This document shows positions 12,663 through 24,457 of a stretch of 64,000 nt of DNA, piece by piece. The position numbers were made by a program, and so were the translations under genes. The notes under the pieces were generated by a model, which saw nothing but the letters and a program-made list of their open reading frames with translations, was not told the origin of the DNA and did no database searches. Position 1 is the stretch's first letter. The number at the start of each line of letters is the position of its first letter. Source of the DNA: Anomaloglossus baeobatrachus (lineage: Eukaryota; Chordata; Amphibia; Anura; Aromobatidae); the NCBI RefSeq assembly GCF_048569485.1, contig NC_134355.1:561341642-561405641 (forward strand), given 5' to 3'.

Positions 12663-13440
12663 ATGGCGAATCAGTTTTGTTCGGCTGTAAAGATATTCTT
12701 GATGCGTGTGTGTGTAATGTAATGTATTTTTCTTACATGTGTTCCCCTTGGGTAATGTGGCTGGCCACCACTAGATGTCACAGGGTCCCTGGTCCCTTAG
12801 TGTGAGGGAATGCAGAGGAAGTGACAGGACAGAATGGGTTAACTGGGTGAGGATGGTCCCAAGCACAGGAGGACATATAGGGCAGAGTTTCCAAGTACAA
12901 GTTAGATAGCGAGTAGGATCTAGAAAGGAAAGGACCTGCATGGTCGGATGAAGAAGAGTGGAGTCGGGTGGTGTGGAGGTGCCAGACACAGAAAGAAGGA
13001 GTAAAGGATATTGCAGTGGAGTGTGGGCCCCTATGCGGCGAGGTGTAATCCCAGTATGAAGGTAGTAAAGGCGGAGAGTGTTCCTCTTTACAGAAAGGAT
13101 AGGATAAATCGCTCCTTGGTGGCTGTATACGATGTCAATGAAAAGTCTTCCTTTAAGTTATGGAAACTGTGCGCTAACCAATTGTTCAGTTGTTGCGGTT
13201 TTAACTGGTGGTGGACTTGTTTCTGACAGTGCGGTGTGCATGGCCGATTGTAGTGAACAGGATCCTGAGAAGCCGGCTGAAGCCCCAGACGTGCAGCTAC
13301 AGACAGGTACCACCCCCACATCCACTCCATACACCACTCTGCCCCTCCATGTCTGTACTGTGCTAGGGTGGGTTGAGGACTGCAACCCTCGCCCACGACT
13401 GCCCCTCCCTGGCACTTTACAACCCCAGCACTGTAAGACT
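12663..13440. other. Unassigned, possibly a solo LTR
   Basis: A sequence of about 670 bp that starts TGTGGCTGGCC near 12757 and ends CTTTACA near 13421 has the composition of the LTRs elsewhere in the window, but no target duplication or partner is visible. The open frames here overlap on both strands and look accidental. Confidence 0.25.
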
Positions 13441-14232
13441 AGAAAGTGCTAACCACTGAGCAATAAAGTAATGTTTGCTTTCAGGGGATGCCACATGTTC
13501 TTTAGCTCAATACACATTAGATCAAAGATATGTGAATCCTGTATGTTAGCATTCCTGCTCCCTTATTCCCCTACAGATGGTAGGATGAGACTGGCAGGGG
13601 TGTATTCCCCTCTCTGTTAGATATAAACAGCTATGCTCACCTGAGACAAATCAGAATGTACAAGTATTCAGTAGTTTTCTGATGTATAATAAGTTGATGG
13701 ATTGTTTGTGGCTAACATGGCACCATACTTTTTATACCATACTTATGATGACCACAGCACTGCTATCATGATGTTTCTAGCTGTTTTAGTTGTTATGGTT
13801 TTTGTTAGAGGTGATAGGACACCATGCACTCTGTTCTGCTTCGCCCCCTCACACCTCCGTCACTCCCCTTGCTTGTGTCTGGATCAGTAAGTCCTGATGA
13901 AGTTATTATTTAATGGATCGCACACTTAGACTTGCATATCTGACAGTTATCTCATACATTAGACAACAAAACTAAAGTTCATTTTATCTACAGTTACTGT
14001 ATTGCTTCACATTGTAGGCTGGGGGATGGTACTGCAGTATCCTTCAATGGGATCACTAACAGTAATTCATTTGTTACAGTAAAGGGATGGCCAAGAAAAA
14101 AAAAATATATGAACAATCAGCAGCACAACTTTCATATCTCAAATCCATTCCCCTATCTTAGCCACAAACTATATAATCCTACCCACATCTCTAAAAAGTA
14201 CCCAGCAGTATTCCTAAATTATGCCAAATAGT
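13441..14232. other. No gene seen
   Basis: AT-rich sequence without repeats I recognise and without credible open frames. Confidence 0.5.
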
Positions 14233-14965
14233 ACTAACCAAGAAAAGTCCCAGTGGTCAAAAACACCAGTGGATAGGATGGGAGGAAGACCACTGGTAAA
14301 AGAAGAGACCAAGAACAAGTACTTAGTGAAATACAAAATCCATTTTTAATTAAAGTGCACGTGACACAAGGACAGACAGTAATGACAAAAAGATCTAAAA
14401 TTCGTCAGACACACAGAATTGCACAAACACCACCAGCAGATATAGTGAAGCTGCTAGAGCCAAAGGGTTAATATCAAAAACCAGAGGCAACGCAGACGAA
14501 GCCACGCCCGGTGAAACGCGCGTCGAGGCCACGCCCACCGCCACCAGCCTGCCTGCCTGCTAGTATTTCTAATCATATCTCAAGGTAATTTCCCTTAAAC
14601 TGTATATCTAGTTGACATGTCACCCTAGTGCTTGCAAAGGGAGAGTAAACACATTGGGGACTACTATTTGTCTACTCTTAATTACATGCTTTCCCTATCT
14701 GCCTAGCCTCTGGTTTTTGATATTAACACTTTGGCTCTAGCAGCTTCACTATATCTGCTGGTGGTGTTTGTGCAATTCTGTGTGTCTGACGAATTTTAGA
14801 TCTTTTTGTCATTACTGTCTGTCCTTGTGTCACGTGCACTTTAATTAAAAATGGATTTTGTATTTCACTAAGTACTTGTTCTTGGTCTCTTCTTTTACCA
14901 GTGGTCTTCCTCCCATCCTATCCACTGGTGTTTTTGACCACTGGGACTTTCCTTGGTTAGTAGTT
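14233..14965. mobile_element. Long-TIR non-autonomous element
   Basis: About 255 bp at 14233-14490 returns in reverse complement at about 14706-14965 (for example AGTCCCAGTGGTCAAAAACA against its mirror). The spacer holds GGTGAAACGCGCGTCGAGGC, a GC-rich word in an AT-rich setting. No coding capacity. No target duplication was identified with confidence. Confidence 0.75.
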
Positions 14966-16172
14966 CTTACTGAGACCCTCCCTTTAAGGGAAGTTGTAGG
15001 TTTATATGCCAAATAGTAGTACATACAATAAACCAGACTGTATCCACCAGTTTTTCACACTGAAGATATTTCAATGTAAAAGGTGTGACATCACATAGCG
15101 AACAGTGGTACAAATAGCGGTTGCAGTCCCACCAGGGCCCTTTAGCCTAAAGGGAGCCCAAAAGGGCTATTTGCCTCTTGCCCAGCCCAGTATTATTAAA
15201 GCTGAAACTAGAGATGGGGCAAATGGATTCACAGGGCTCCGATCCAGCGACCATGCCAGTATTCTCAGACTGACAGAAGAGAGTGATGTGAACTGCGTCA
15301 AAAGAGGAGCTGGGATGCCGTCAGATAAGAGGCGGTTGGCAGGTTCACATCCATCACCCACAGATTATTGGCATGACCACTGGACTGGGTTCAGTTAATC
15401 AATTTTCACCAACTCTACATGCAACATACTTGCAGTCTCTGTTATAGATGAAAGAAAAGTCTAAAGGAAATGTGAGGTAAATCCAACATTTCAAATATGA
15501 GATGAAGAAGTAAGAAACATGTAAGGAGGTTATAGCAGGTATGCAGTGATATCGGCATACCTTCTATATTGCTGAGCTGTGTTTTTGACAGCACAGCCGA
15601 GCAATTGCCAAAATTGCTGGGCTGTGTTGGCAAAAACCACCTGCCATTTGTGAGAAAGATATCATTCTTGTAATTTTGCAGCTCTGTGCTTCAAAGCAGT
15701 GTAATTACCAAGCTTAGAAACAGTTTGTGATCTTGTGTAACCTGTGTGCCGAAATACTGACATTTAAAAAGCATAAAACTAGTGTCATGCTTGAAGTTGC
15801 TATTGTCCAAGTTCACCATGTGACAGTCCCGCTCAGACCTACGGACCTCTGGCGCACTACACAACAAACAAGGAGGACACCAGAGACACTATAATAATAG
15901 TGGCCCCTGGCTCTAGTGAGAGGGGAGCGGGGACACCTCCTAGCCTCACCTGAGGGTGTATCCTGCACTCAACATCCCTATACATGTCACCGAACAGGAT
16001 ACCTCATACCCTAGTTAGCCCTGCACTCGCCCTGGCTAGTGAGCAGGCCACCACTACAAATAGTACAACACAGGGGTAGACAGACAGGGAAACAATGACA
16101 CAACAAATTTGAAAGCTGCAACAACATGGCTCCAACTACTGAATATAAGCAGCAGATATCCAGCAGCTCTTA
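14966..16172. other. No gene seen; diffuse repeat-like sequence
   Basis: Includes a CCCTTTAGCCTAAAGGG palindrome near 15139 and a GC-richer stretch at 15820-16080 that resembles transposon or LTR debris but has no clear ends. Confidence 0.35.
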
Positions 16173-16792
16173 GGCTATGTGCCCATGCTGCACAAAATTT
16201 TCAGAATTTGTCACGATTTTTTCACTGAAATTTTGCAGATTTCTCAAAAATCCGCAGTACAGCGAGTCCCCAGCCATTTCTATGGCATTTTGGAAGTGCT
16301 GTGCCCATGCTGCATTTTTTTTCTGCAGCGGAAATAGTGTGGATTTCTCTGCGGAAAAATCTGCAGCATGTCAATTATTCCTGCGGATCTTTCAGCGCAA
16401 TCCTATTCTTACCTGCCTTGATTGAAAACACCGGAGCGCGGTGGAGCCAGGAGCGGGCAGCAAGAGGTGGGCGGGGCCTGCACGAGCTCCAGTCATGTGA
16501 CAGCCGGAGCTAGATCAGGCCCGCCCACCTTCTCTGCAAAGTGCAGACAGACACGGCCGGAAAGCGAGGTGCTGCGTGATGGAGGTAAGTATGAACTCCC
16601 CGATCACTCAGCACTTGTTCTGCATTGAGGATGCAGTGCCGAAGCCATGGTACTGTGTCCGCAGGACATTCTGCAATACATCCGCAGCATAAAACAGACA
16701 AAGTTGTGCTGCGGTTTTCTGGGAGCTCCTGCGGAATGTCCTGCGGATATATTTTTCTTAATAAAAGTCCATTTTCTAGTACGCACATAGCC
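16173..16792. mobile_element. PIF/Harbinger-type MITE
   Basis: Ends GGCTATGTGC...GCACATAGCC, flanked on both sides by TTA (16170-16172 and 16793-16795), the TWA target duplication typical of PIF/Harbinger. 620 bp and non-coding; the interior is built from repeats of TTTCTGCAG- and CTGCGG-type words. Confidence 0.7.
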
Positions 16793-16813
16793 TTAGAGAG
16801 GATTGCTAAGGCC

Positions 16814-17172
16814 TTGAGCACTCTCTGCGGTTTTTGCCGCGGTTTTGCTGCATGAATTGCAGCAAAGAGCAAAGAAAATGTTCATAACCTTTCTGCAGTC
16901 ATTCCCCAGCAAAACCTATGGTAAAAAAAATTGCTGTGCGCACACTGCGGTTTTTTTCCCTTACAGGCTTTGCTGCAGAATTTCTGCAGCAAAAAAAATG
17001 TGCATGTCACTTCTTTTCCGTAGGTACCTGCGTTTTTTTCCATAGATAATGGTAAAAAACTGCAGGAAACTACCTGAGAAAAATTTGCGGTGATACCTCA
17101 GCAGGTGCGGTAATCTTTCAGAGGGTGCGGAATTTTCTTAAGAAAGTTCCATTTTCTAGTGTGCATAGGGCC
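16814..17172. mobile_element. Second, older Harbinger-type MITE
   Basis: Begins near AAGGCCTTGAGCAC and ends GTGTGCATAGGGCCTA, with interior words such as CTGCGGTTTTT shared with its left neighbour. Ends are diverged. Confidence 0.45.
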
Positions 17173-17270
17173 TAGACAATTTTTGATGGCTAGGAAACTC
17201 ATTCCTAGACACTGGAAACACACGAGAACACCCACACATACAGAGTTTGTGGTGGAACTTAACGACACAC

Positions 17271-18143
17271 TAAAGGTCCAGTCACACTAAACAACTTACC
17301 AGCGATCCCAACAACGATAGGGATCTCTGGTAAGTTGCTAGGAGGTTGCTGGTGAGATGTCACACTGCGACGCTCCAGCGATCCCACCAGCAACCTGACC
17401 TGGCAGGGATCGCTGGAGCGTGGCTACACGAGTTGCTGGTGAGCTCACCAGCAACCAGTGACCAGCCCCCAGCGCCGCGTGGAAGATGCTGCGCTTCGTA
17501 ACTAAGGTAAATATCGGGTAACCAACCCGATATTTACCTTGGTTACCAGCTCACGCAGCTACACGTGCAGAGAGCAAGGGAGCAGCGCACACTGAGCGCT
17601 GGCTCCCTGCTCTCCTAGTACAGCACACATCGGGTTAATTACCCGATGTGTGCTGCAGCTACATGTGCACAGAGCAGGGAGCAGCGCACAATGCTTAGCG
17701 CTGGCTCCTTGCTCTCCTAGTTACAGCACACATTGGGTTAATTAACCCGATGTGTCCTGCAGCTACATGTGCACAGAGCAGGAGCCGGCACTGACAGTGA
17801 GAGCGGCGGAGGCTGGTAACAAAGGTAAATATCGGGTAATCAAGGACAGGGCTTCTTGGTTACCCGATGTTTACATTGGTTACCAGCCTCCGCAGAAGCC
17901 GGCTCCTGCTGCCTGCACATTTAGTTGTTGCTGTCTCGCTGTCACACACAGCGATCTGTGCTGCACAGCGGGACAGCAACAACTAAAAAATGGCCCAGGA
18001 CATTCAGCAACAACCAACGACCTCACAGCAGGGGCCAGGTTGTTGCTGGATGTCACACACAGCAACATCGCTAGCAACGTCACAAAAGTTGTTCGTTAGC
18101 AGCGATGTTGCTAGCGATGTTGCTTAGTGTGACGGGACCTTTA
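17271..18143. mobile_element. Palindromic MITE with TAAAGGTCC ends
   Basis: TAAAGGTCCAGTCACACTAA at the left is mirrored by TTAGTGTGACGGGACCTTTA at the right. The interior repeats GCAGCGCACA and ACCCGATGTGTGCTG blocks and pairs TTGTTGCTGG motifs in both orientations. A small relative with the same end type lies at 41128-41348. No coding capacity. Confidence 0.7.
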
Positions 18144-18751
18144 GGTTGGAAGCGCTAACAGTGCAGATAATGAATTGAGTAGAGGGTTATGCGTGCATGG
18201 ACTCTCTGGATTTTGTTAATTAAATTCCATATCTGGACTCTTGGCTCCGAGACGAATAGGAGCGCTATTATACATATGATGAAAATTGGACAAGATGTCC
18301 TCCTGGAAATGCCTGCAGCAGTTGAACATCCAGACTAGACATCTATTACGTGATCTTTCTTTAGCTTCTGTATCTGCAGTCTTTTCTTCTTTTTTCCTTT
18401 TTATCTTGGAGCTTCTTAATATAGCTCTCGCATCAGCCCACTGTTTTATTATGACTTAAACATAAATGAATCATTTTTTCTTTACTTATTATGATAATCT
18501 CAGAAGTCATAAACATATGAAACAAGATAAGATTTTTGATGTTGGTTTATATGTGAAAAATTGTTCCCCAGTTACATGTACCTATGTACAATCTGCTGCA
18601 ATTTATGAGTTTTTTCTTGTTTGGACATGTAATGGAATTTGTTAATAAAACTGATTTACACAAAATAATAAAGGACAATTACAGTTTCATACCTTTATAA
18701 TTATAATGTATACTTGAAAAACACATTACATATGGATAGTAACCCATATCT
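18144..18751. other. No gene seen
   Basis: AT-rich unique-looking sequence; no open frame or repeat recognised. Confidence 0.5.
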
Positions 18752-18804
18752 CAGGGGTCAGGAACCTATGGCTCGCAAGCCAGATGTGGCTCTTTTGATG
18801 GCTG
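18752..18804 (+). mobile_element. 5' end of a hAT element, interrupted by the gypsy insertion
   Basis: CAGGGGTCAGGAACCTATGG followed by GCTCGCAAGCCAGATGTGGC is the hAT terminus class that begins CAGGGGT. The LTR of the gypsy element starts immediately after. The other end of this hAT was not found. Confidence 0.55.
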
Positions 18805-19934
18805 TGTGGCGCCCTGGACTAGCCAGGTCGTTACAGGTAAGACACACACATACCCCCACCCCCAGACAGTAACACTAGTCAGACACAAAATCCTTGTTGC
18901 CTCCCTCCAGGGTCTGATGTCCACACCAGGTGGGGCGGAGCCAGGCGGTTGGTCCCGCCCATCGAGGAGTTCACAGGCCTGGAGGCGGGAAAGGCAGTGA
19001 GATAGAGTTTGGAGGTGAAAGTGGAAGGAACTGCAAGTGTCTGGGTGTGTGGCCCAGGCACTGACAGCAAGGTTGGCAGACGGTGGTGGCCGTCTGCAGG
19101 AGTGGTGAATCGACGTGGAACCGTAGGACCGGGGTCGGGCGGTGGCCCGCCGGTACCGAACCGGGGAGCGAAGTGAAGCCAGCACACACAGGCAGGGCCT
19201 GCGGACCCTGACCAGGCTTGGAGTCGCCGACAAAGGTCAAATCCGTTAGTGACCGGAACCCCAGGGGTTTCCTAACAACCAAGTCCCGTCAGAAGGCAAC
19301 CGTCCGCACCGTGAGGGTATACAGCTACCGCCACAGCTAGAGACAGACCCAAGGGCCAGTGCCTGCGGGCAAAACGGGCTCCTCCGGCACCTATACACTG
19401 GGGAGTGGACTACCGTTGGGCAACCATCATAGTCAAAAGTTACAAACAGGTGCAGGGAAAGACAGCCGCCATCACCTGTCCAGGGAGAGACACTGCAGCC
19501 GGCTGCGGGACCTGTCCATCCAGCCGTTTGGTTTACCGGAGACTTTGCCTGTTTGTTACTGAGTGAGTACACCAGTGCCATCCGGCACCGCGCCGCGCTG
19601 TCCCTGCAACCCTGCACGTCACCAGCCCTGCCTCCCCGTCACACCACCGGGCCCCGGGACCACCAACCCCTACCCACGGAGGGGGAAAACAACATCCCAG
19701 CTGCTCCCTACCAACGCTCCCGGGATCCCCGTCACCAGCAGCGGTGGTGCCCATCTTCACCACAACCCGTGGGTGGCGTCACGGACTCAATTCCCAAAAC
19801 AAACACCCCTTTTCACTCACGGGCGAGGAGCGCCGCTCGAGTCCCTGGATCCGGCCCACTGCTCAAGCCACCGAGCAGCATCATCAGCGCCGGACCCGAG
19901 CGTTGGCGAGCGCAGCGCCCCACCGCCCGTGACA
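18805..19934 (+). repeat. 5' LTR of the gypsy copy
   Basis: 1130 bp, TGTGGCGCCCTGGACTAGCC to CCGCCCGTGACA, directly followed by the primer-binding site. Clearly homologous to, but well diverged from, the LTRs at 8372 and 11023. Confidence 0.8.
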
Positions 19935-20219
19935 ACTTGGCGTCACGAACAAGATCTTACCGTTCTACCGACTGGTAGAAGTGCGCCTTGTGTTCCCTGC
20001 CGGCGGTGTCCGGCTGAAAAATTTCAAATTCCGCCATCTTGGGCGCGAAGATTTTTCCGCTCGAGCATCTCCTCTGAGCAGAGGAGGCGTGAAAAGCAGA
20101 GCCCTGCCCCTGGAGAGGGAGTGTCGACGAGATACCAAGGGGGGCAGAAACAAGATTTCGCCGCCCGGCGGAGACGCTGGAGAGGCGGCGGTCGCAGCCG
20201 CAACAGCACCCGCGGATGG

Positions 20220-21190
20220 AAATATGCCAGCCCAGGCTCCGGTCGCAAGAGCGGGTGAGGCCGCAGGTCCCACGGTCGCCCAGGTGATGCCATTCTCCTT
20301 ACCCTATGTGCCCGGGGCTACCTGGCTACCGCAGTACGATGGGGAGCCTGATGCTTTGCAGGTGTTCCGGAAAAAGCTTAGCCCGGTCCTAGAGTTGTAT
20401 CCTTTAATGGACAGGCAACGGGCAGCGGTAGCGCTGGGGCAGCTAACCAGCGCGGCTGAGCAGGAGACGGAGACCTGGACCGACAGGGACCGGGCCTCAG
20501 TGGCGACCATTTTTGAAAACTCCAGATTGCTTTTGAGACCCGCACGGAAGCGGAGCTGCGGATGCAGTTTTATTAATGCCGACAGCGACCTGCAGATACC
20601 ATAAGAGACTATGCCTTGCGTCTACAGACTGCCCTCCGCACGCTGAAGCGGGTGGACACTGTTAATGATGCGGACAGCAATAAGATGCTAGTAGAGCAAT
20701 TCCTGCAGGGGCTGGGATCCGCCGAAGACCGTAAGCAACTAAGGCTGTGGGTCCTGGAGCATCCCAATGTGGACTTTACAGTACTAAAAGAGCGGGCCAT
20801 TAAGGCTCTACAAGCCACAATACCAGGCGCTCCTGAGGTGGCCCCCTGGCCAGCTGAAACAGCTCCCATCTCGGTAACCCCTCCTCTTCTGGCTCCTCCG
20901 GCTCCAGCAACACCCGGTGGAATGATGAAGGAGCTGGCTGCTCAGGTCCACCGCATGGATGGAGATCTTGCCAAGATCCTCGCCGCGCTCCAGCCTCCAA
21001 CAAGACCTAAGCCCCCGGGAAAGAACCAGCTCGCCGACTTCCCGGAAGATGTTCCCTGGATGCAGAGGAGAAAGGCTACTGACTCACGGTATAGACCTCC
21101 TATTTGTTACAGGTGCAGCAAGCCCGGCCACTACTCCCAGCAGTGTCCATTAAACGGGCAACCCCTGGGGCCAAGGGCCAATCCTCAGGA
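20220..21190 (+). pseudogene. Gypsy gag region with CCHC zinc knuckle
   Basis: Gag-type helical sequence (LPQYDGEPDALQVFRKKL, then a run typical of capsid) ends in a nucleocapsid knuckle CYRCSKPGHYSQQC near 21105-21146. In the family gag packages the element RNA in cytoplasmic particles. Fossil copy. Confidence 0.75.
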
Positions 21191-21229
21191 GTAGAATCCA
21201 ATGGCCCCCACGACTGGCGAGACCAGTTT

Positions 21230-21400
21230 ATTGGAGCTCGCCCCATCATCCCTTTGGCAGTGGACGGCGTCCCGCTTATGGCCCTATTGGACACTGGATC
21301 CCAGGTAACCACTATACCATATATGTTGTACCAGCGGTATTGGGGGACGGACAAACTCGCCCCCCCCCGGATGACAGTCTAACTCTGGTAGCGGCCGATG
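21230..21400 (+). pseudogene. Gypsy aspartic protease region
   Basis: Contains ALLDTGSQVTTIPY, the DTG active-site motif of retroelement proteases, preceded by PLMA. It would process the polyprotein. Part of the fossil gypsy. Confidence 0.75.
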
Positions 21401-22099
21401 GATTGCCCCTGACCCAGGTGGCAAACAAGTAGCCATGACCATAGGACGGGCCGAGCTGCAGCACCAAGGGATGATTGTGGTAATGAATGACCCCAGTGAC
21501 CATAACCCAAAGGTAGTTTTGGGGACTAACGTGATGGAGCATTGCAGGAGTGAGGTGCTGGGCCTGTTGCAGCAGTTGGCTGCCACCGCAGGAGGAGGCC
21601 GACAGAGGGCTGTGCAATGTGAGATCCGGGCCTTACTGTATCGGCAGCAAGTGAGTTCGACAGGTGGAGAGATTGGAGGAGTGAGAGTGATGGATGTGGC
21701 CCCCTTAGTAGTACCACCTAGGAGTGAAATGATGATTTGGTGCAGGGCAGCTGTAGGGCCACAGGGGCGCGACTACCTGGCAATGGTGGAGCCCACACCC
21801 TCGGAACATTGGCCCACAGTGATGGCAGCCAGGGGGTGGTAGATGTTAAGAAAGGGAGAGTGCCTGTGAGGGTGTTGAATTGTGGGGAGGAAGAAGTCAG
21901 GCTTCCCCGTTACTCTACCCTCGCTAAGCTGCTCACCCTAGACCCTAACACTATCCAGGAAGCCGTTGCTCAAGCCTCAGCGCTCCCTGCCAATGACCAT
22001 GCACCCCCTGAGCAGTTAGAAGAGTGGTGCCAAGAGCTGCATGTAGGCACTGACGTCACCCCCACACATCAGAAGGAGGGGGTATACCGGGTGGTACAG

Positions 22100-22760
22100 G
22101 AGTATGAGCAGGTTTTCAGCAAACACTCATTAGATTTTGGGAGAATTAAAGGGGTCCAACACCACATCCCTACGGGCATGCATCCACCCATTAAAGAAAG
22201 GTATAGACCCATCCCGCCAGCACACTATCAATGCGCCAAGGACATGTTGAGGAACATGAAGGAGGCGGGGGTCATTCGGGATCGTTGTAGTCCCTGGGCA
22301 GCCCCACTGGTACTGGTAAAGAAGAAGGATGGCACCATGAGAATGTGCGTGGATTACCGGAAGATCAACCAAATAACGCACAAAGATGCTTATCCATTGC
22401 CCCGTATTGAAGAGTCGCTAGCTGCACTGAGAACTGCTAACTTCTTCTCTACCCTTGATCTCACCAGTGGATACTGGCAGGTAGCCGTTGCACCAGAGGA
22501 CCGTGAAAAGACCGCCTTCGCTACACCCATGGGACTCTGTGAGTTCAACAGCATGCCGTTTGGGCTGTGTAACGCCCCCGGAACTTTCCAACGGCTTATG
22601 GAGTGTTGCCTGGGACACCTGAATTTTGAAACCGTCCTGCTGTACCTCGATGACGTGATCGTATACTCCCAGACGTACGAGGCCCACCTGGAGCACCTGG
22701 CTGAAGTGTTCGCATCCCTTGCCAAGTACGGGATAAAACTGAAGCCCTCTAAGTGACACC
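22100..22760 (+). pseudogene. Gypsy reverse transcriptase region
   Basis: Shows the RT motifs in order: APLVLVKKKDG, RMCVDYRKIN, DAYPLPRI, FSTLDLTSGYWQ, AFATPMGLCEFNSMPFGLCN and the catalytic LLYLDDVIVYS. These are vertebrate Ty3/gypsy-like. Confidence 0.9.
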
Positions 22761-22779
22761 TACTGAAGCCCAAGGTGCA

Positions 22780-23310
22780 GTACCTCGGACATGTGGTGGG
22801 TGCAGAAGGTGTCGCCCCAGACCCCGAGAAGATCACGGCCATCCAAGACTGGCCGAGGCCGACCACGGTGAGAGAGGTGAGACAGTTTCTGGGCCTGGTG
22901 GGGTATTATCGCCGCTTCATTAAAGGATACACGAAGATGGCTGCCCCCTTGCAAGACCGCCTCGTGGGACAGACCAAAAGCGGCAGGTCCGCAGGATCCC
23001 AGTTGGTGTGGGAGGAGAAGCATGAAGAATCTTTCCGGCAACTGAAGACGGCCCTTACCGTGGAAGAAATCCTGGCGTACCCAAACTACAGCCTCCCATT
23101 CATCCTCTACACTGATGCCAGCAATGTGGGCTTAGGAGCGGTTCATTCCCAAGTTCAGAATGGGAGAGAAAAGGTGATCGCCTACGCCAGTAGAAAACTT
23201 CGGCCCACGGAAAGGAACCCGGAGAACTACAGCTCCTTCAAGCTTGAGTTCCTAGCCCTGGTGTGGGCCATCACCAAGCGGTTTCGCCACAGCTGCATCT
23301 GGCTCGCTGA
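22780..23310 (+). pseudogene. Gypsy RT connection and RNase H region
   Basis: [12 protein letters not shown] and [12 protein letters not shown] are the RT thumb/connection motifs. [15 protein letters not shown] and the EFLALVWAI helix are RNase H. Homology to gypsy stops at about 23310. Confidence 0.85.
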
Positions 23311-23344
23311 CAAATCTTTAGTAAAAAAATATAGAATTTTCTGG

Positions 23345-23405
23345 TTTGTAAGATGCACTTTTTTCCCCAACATTGGGGGAAAAATGGGGGTGCATCTTAC
23401 AAACT
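23345..23405. repeat. Short hairpin repeat
   Basis: GTTTGTAAGATGCAC near 23345 is mirrored by GTGCATCTTACAAAC near 23390 around a poly-C/poly-G loop. It belongs to an unidentified repeat occupying about 23312-23573 that follows the gypsy fragment. Confidence 0.65.
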
Positions 23406-23581
23406 GTATAAGGCTTACCGGCGAGGCAATGGTGGCGCAGGGTCGGAGATACTGCGGGCTCGTGGGGTGTCGCAGCAGCGAGCACCATTGATCTGCTGGT
23501 GGACTGTGGGCTGCTTTGACAGATGTTCAGAAGGCAGTCATTGACACTCCACAAGGAGGGTAAGCTACAAAAGGTCATTGC

Positions 23582-23822
23582 TAGGGATGATCGAATACCT
23601 CAAATATTCGGCTTCGCGAATATCCGACAAATAGGTCGCCGCTATGCGAATATTCGATGCACAATGTAAGTCTATGGGAAGCCCGAATATTTCCTACTAG
23701 TTGTTATTCGGGTTTCCCATAGACTTACATTGCGCATCGAATATTTACGAATAGTCGAATAGTGGCGACCTATTCGGCAAATATTCGCAAAGCCGAATAT
23801 TTGAGGTATTCGATCATCCCTA
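23582..23822. mobile_element. Palindromic hAT MITE with perfect 8-bp duplication
   Basis: 241 bp with ends TAGGGATGATCGA...TCGATCATCCCTA. The 8-bp direct duplication GTCATTGC lies at 23574-23581 and 23823-23830, which is diagnostic of hAT. Almost the whole element is one inverted repeat of ATATTCG-rich sequence around a short loop. Confidence 0.92.
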
Positions 23823-23954
23823 GTCATTGCTAAAGAAGCTAGTTGTTTAGCTTCCCCTTTTGTATTGAATTACTGAAATAAATTAACTTTTTGATGATAT
23901 TCTAATTTATTGAGATGCAGTCGTATATAGTCTTGTGACAAAGATTCTGTATAA

Positions 23955-24457
23955 GGCTAGTTTCACACTTGCGTTGTGCGGCATCAGTCGCATTGCGTCG
24001 TGTGATGGATGTAACGGATGCGTTGCATATAGTGGCACAACTGATGCGAAGGATGCTGCAAAACAACGGAATCAATTGTAGCCTTTTTTTAAACAATTAC
24101 TCAACTGAGAATGCGCAGTTGTGTAAAAACGGATGCATCAAAGGAATCCGTCAAATGACGGATTCCGACAGATTCTGCCACCATAGGCTTCCATTATAAA
24201 AATGACAGAAGCTGACAGAATCCAGCACATTGCGTTTTTTTTACGCTCATGGAAGCGCAAAAAAATGCTACATGCTGCGTTCTTTCCGCCCAGCGGATGC
24301 AACGCAGCGTCGGCCGGCGGATGCAACGCAGGACCATCAGTCGCAATGCGTCGTCCATACAAGTCTATGGGAAGCAGCGGAATCCGTTAACGGATTGCAC
24401 TGTTTTCCAAAACGGCGGATTGTGACTGAAGGGAAAAACGCAAGTGTGAAACTAACC
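23955..24457. mobile_element. PIF/Harbinger-type MITE
   Basis: Ends GGCTAGTTTCACACTTGCG...CGCAAGTGTGAAACTAACC, flanked by TAA on both sides (23952-23954 and 24458-24460). Non-coding, 503 bp. Same family as 27617-28075. Confidence 0.85.

Larger units (their letters stand above)
18805..23310 (+). mobile_element. Ty3/gypsy LTR retrotransposon, 5' LTR to RNase H
   Basis: A left LTR (18805-19934), the primer-binding site ACTTGGCGTCACGAAC, a gag region with a CCHC knuckle, an aspartic protease, a reverse transcriptase and an RNase H follow in Ty3/gypsy order. No integrase or right LTR follows, and a different repeat begins at about 23312. The copy is broken, with several breaks, and is a fossil. 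LTR termini and primer site match the short element at 8372. Confidence 0.88.

Noticed and set aside
12757-13425. Solo LTR
   Set aside because: Plausible ends but no target duplication, primer site or partner; left as unassigned.
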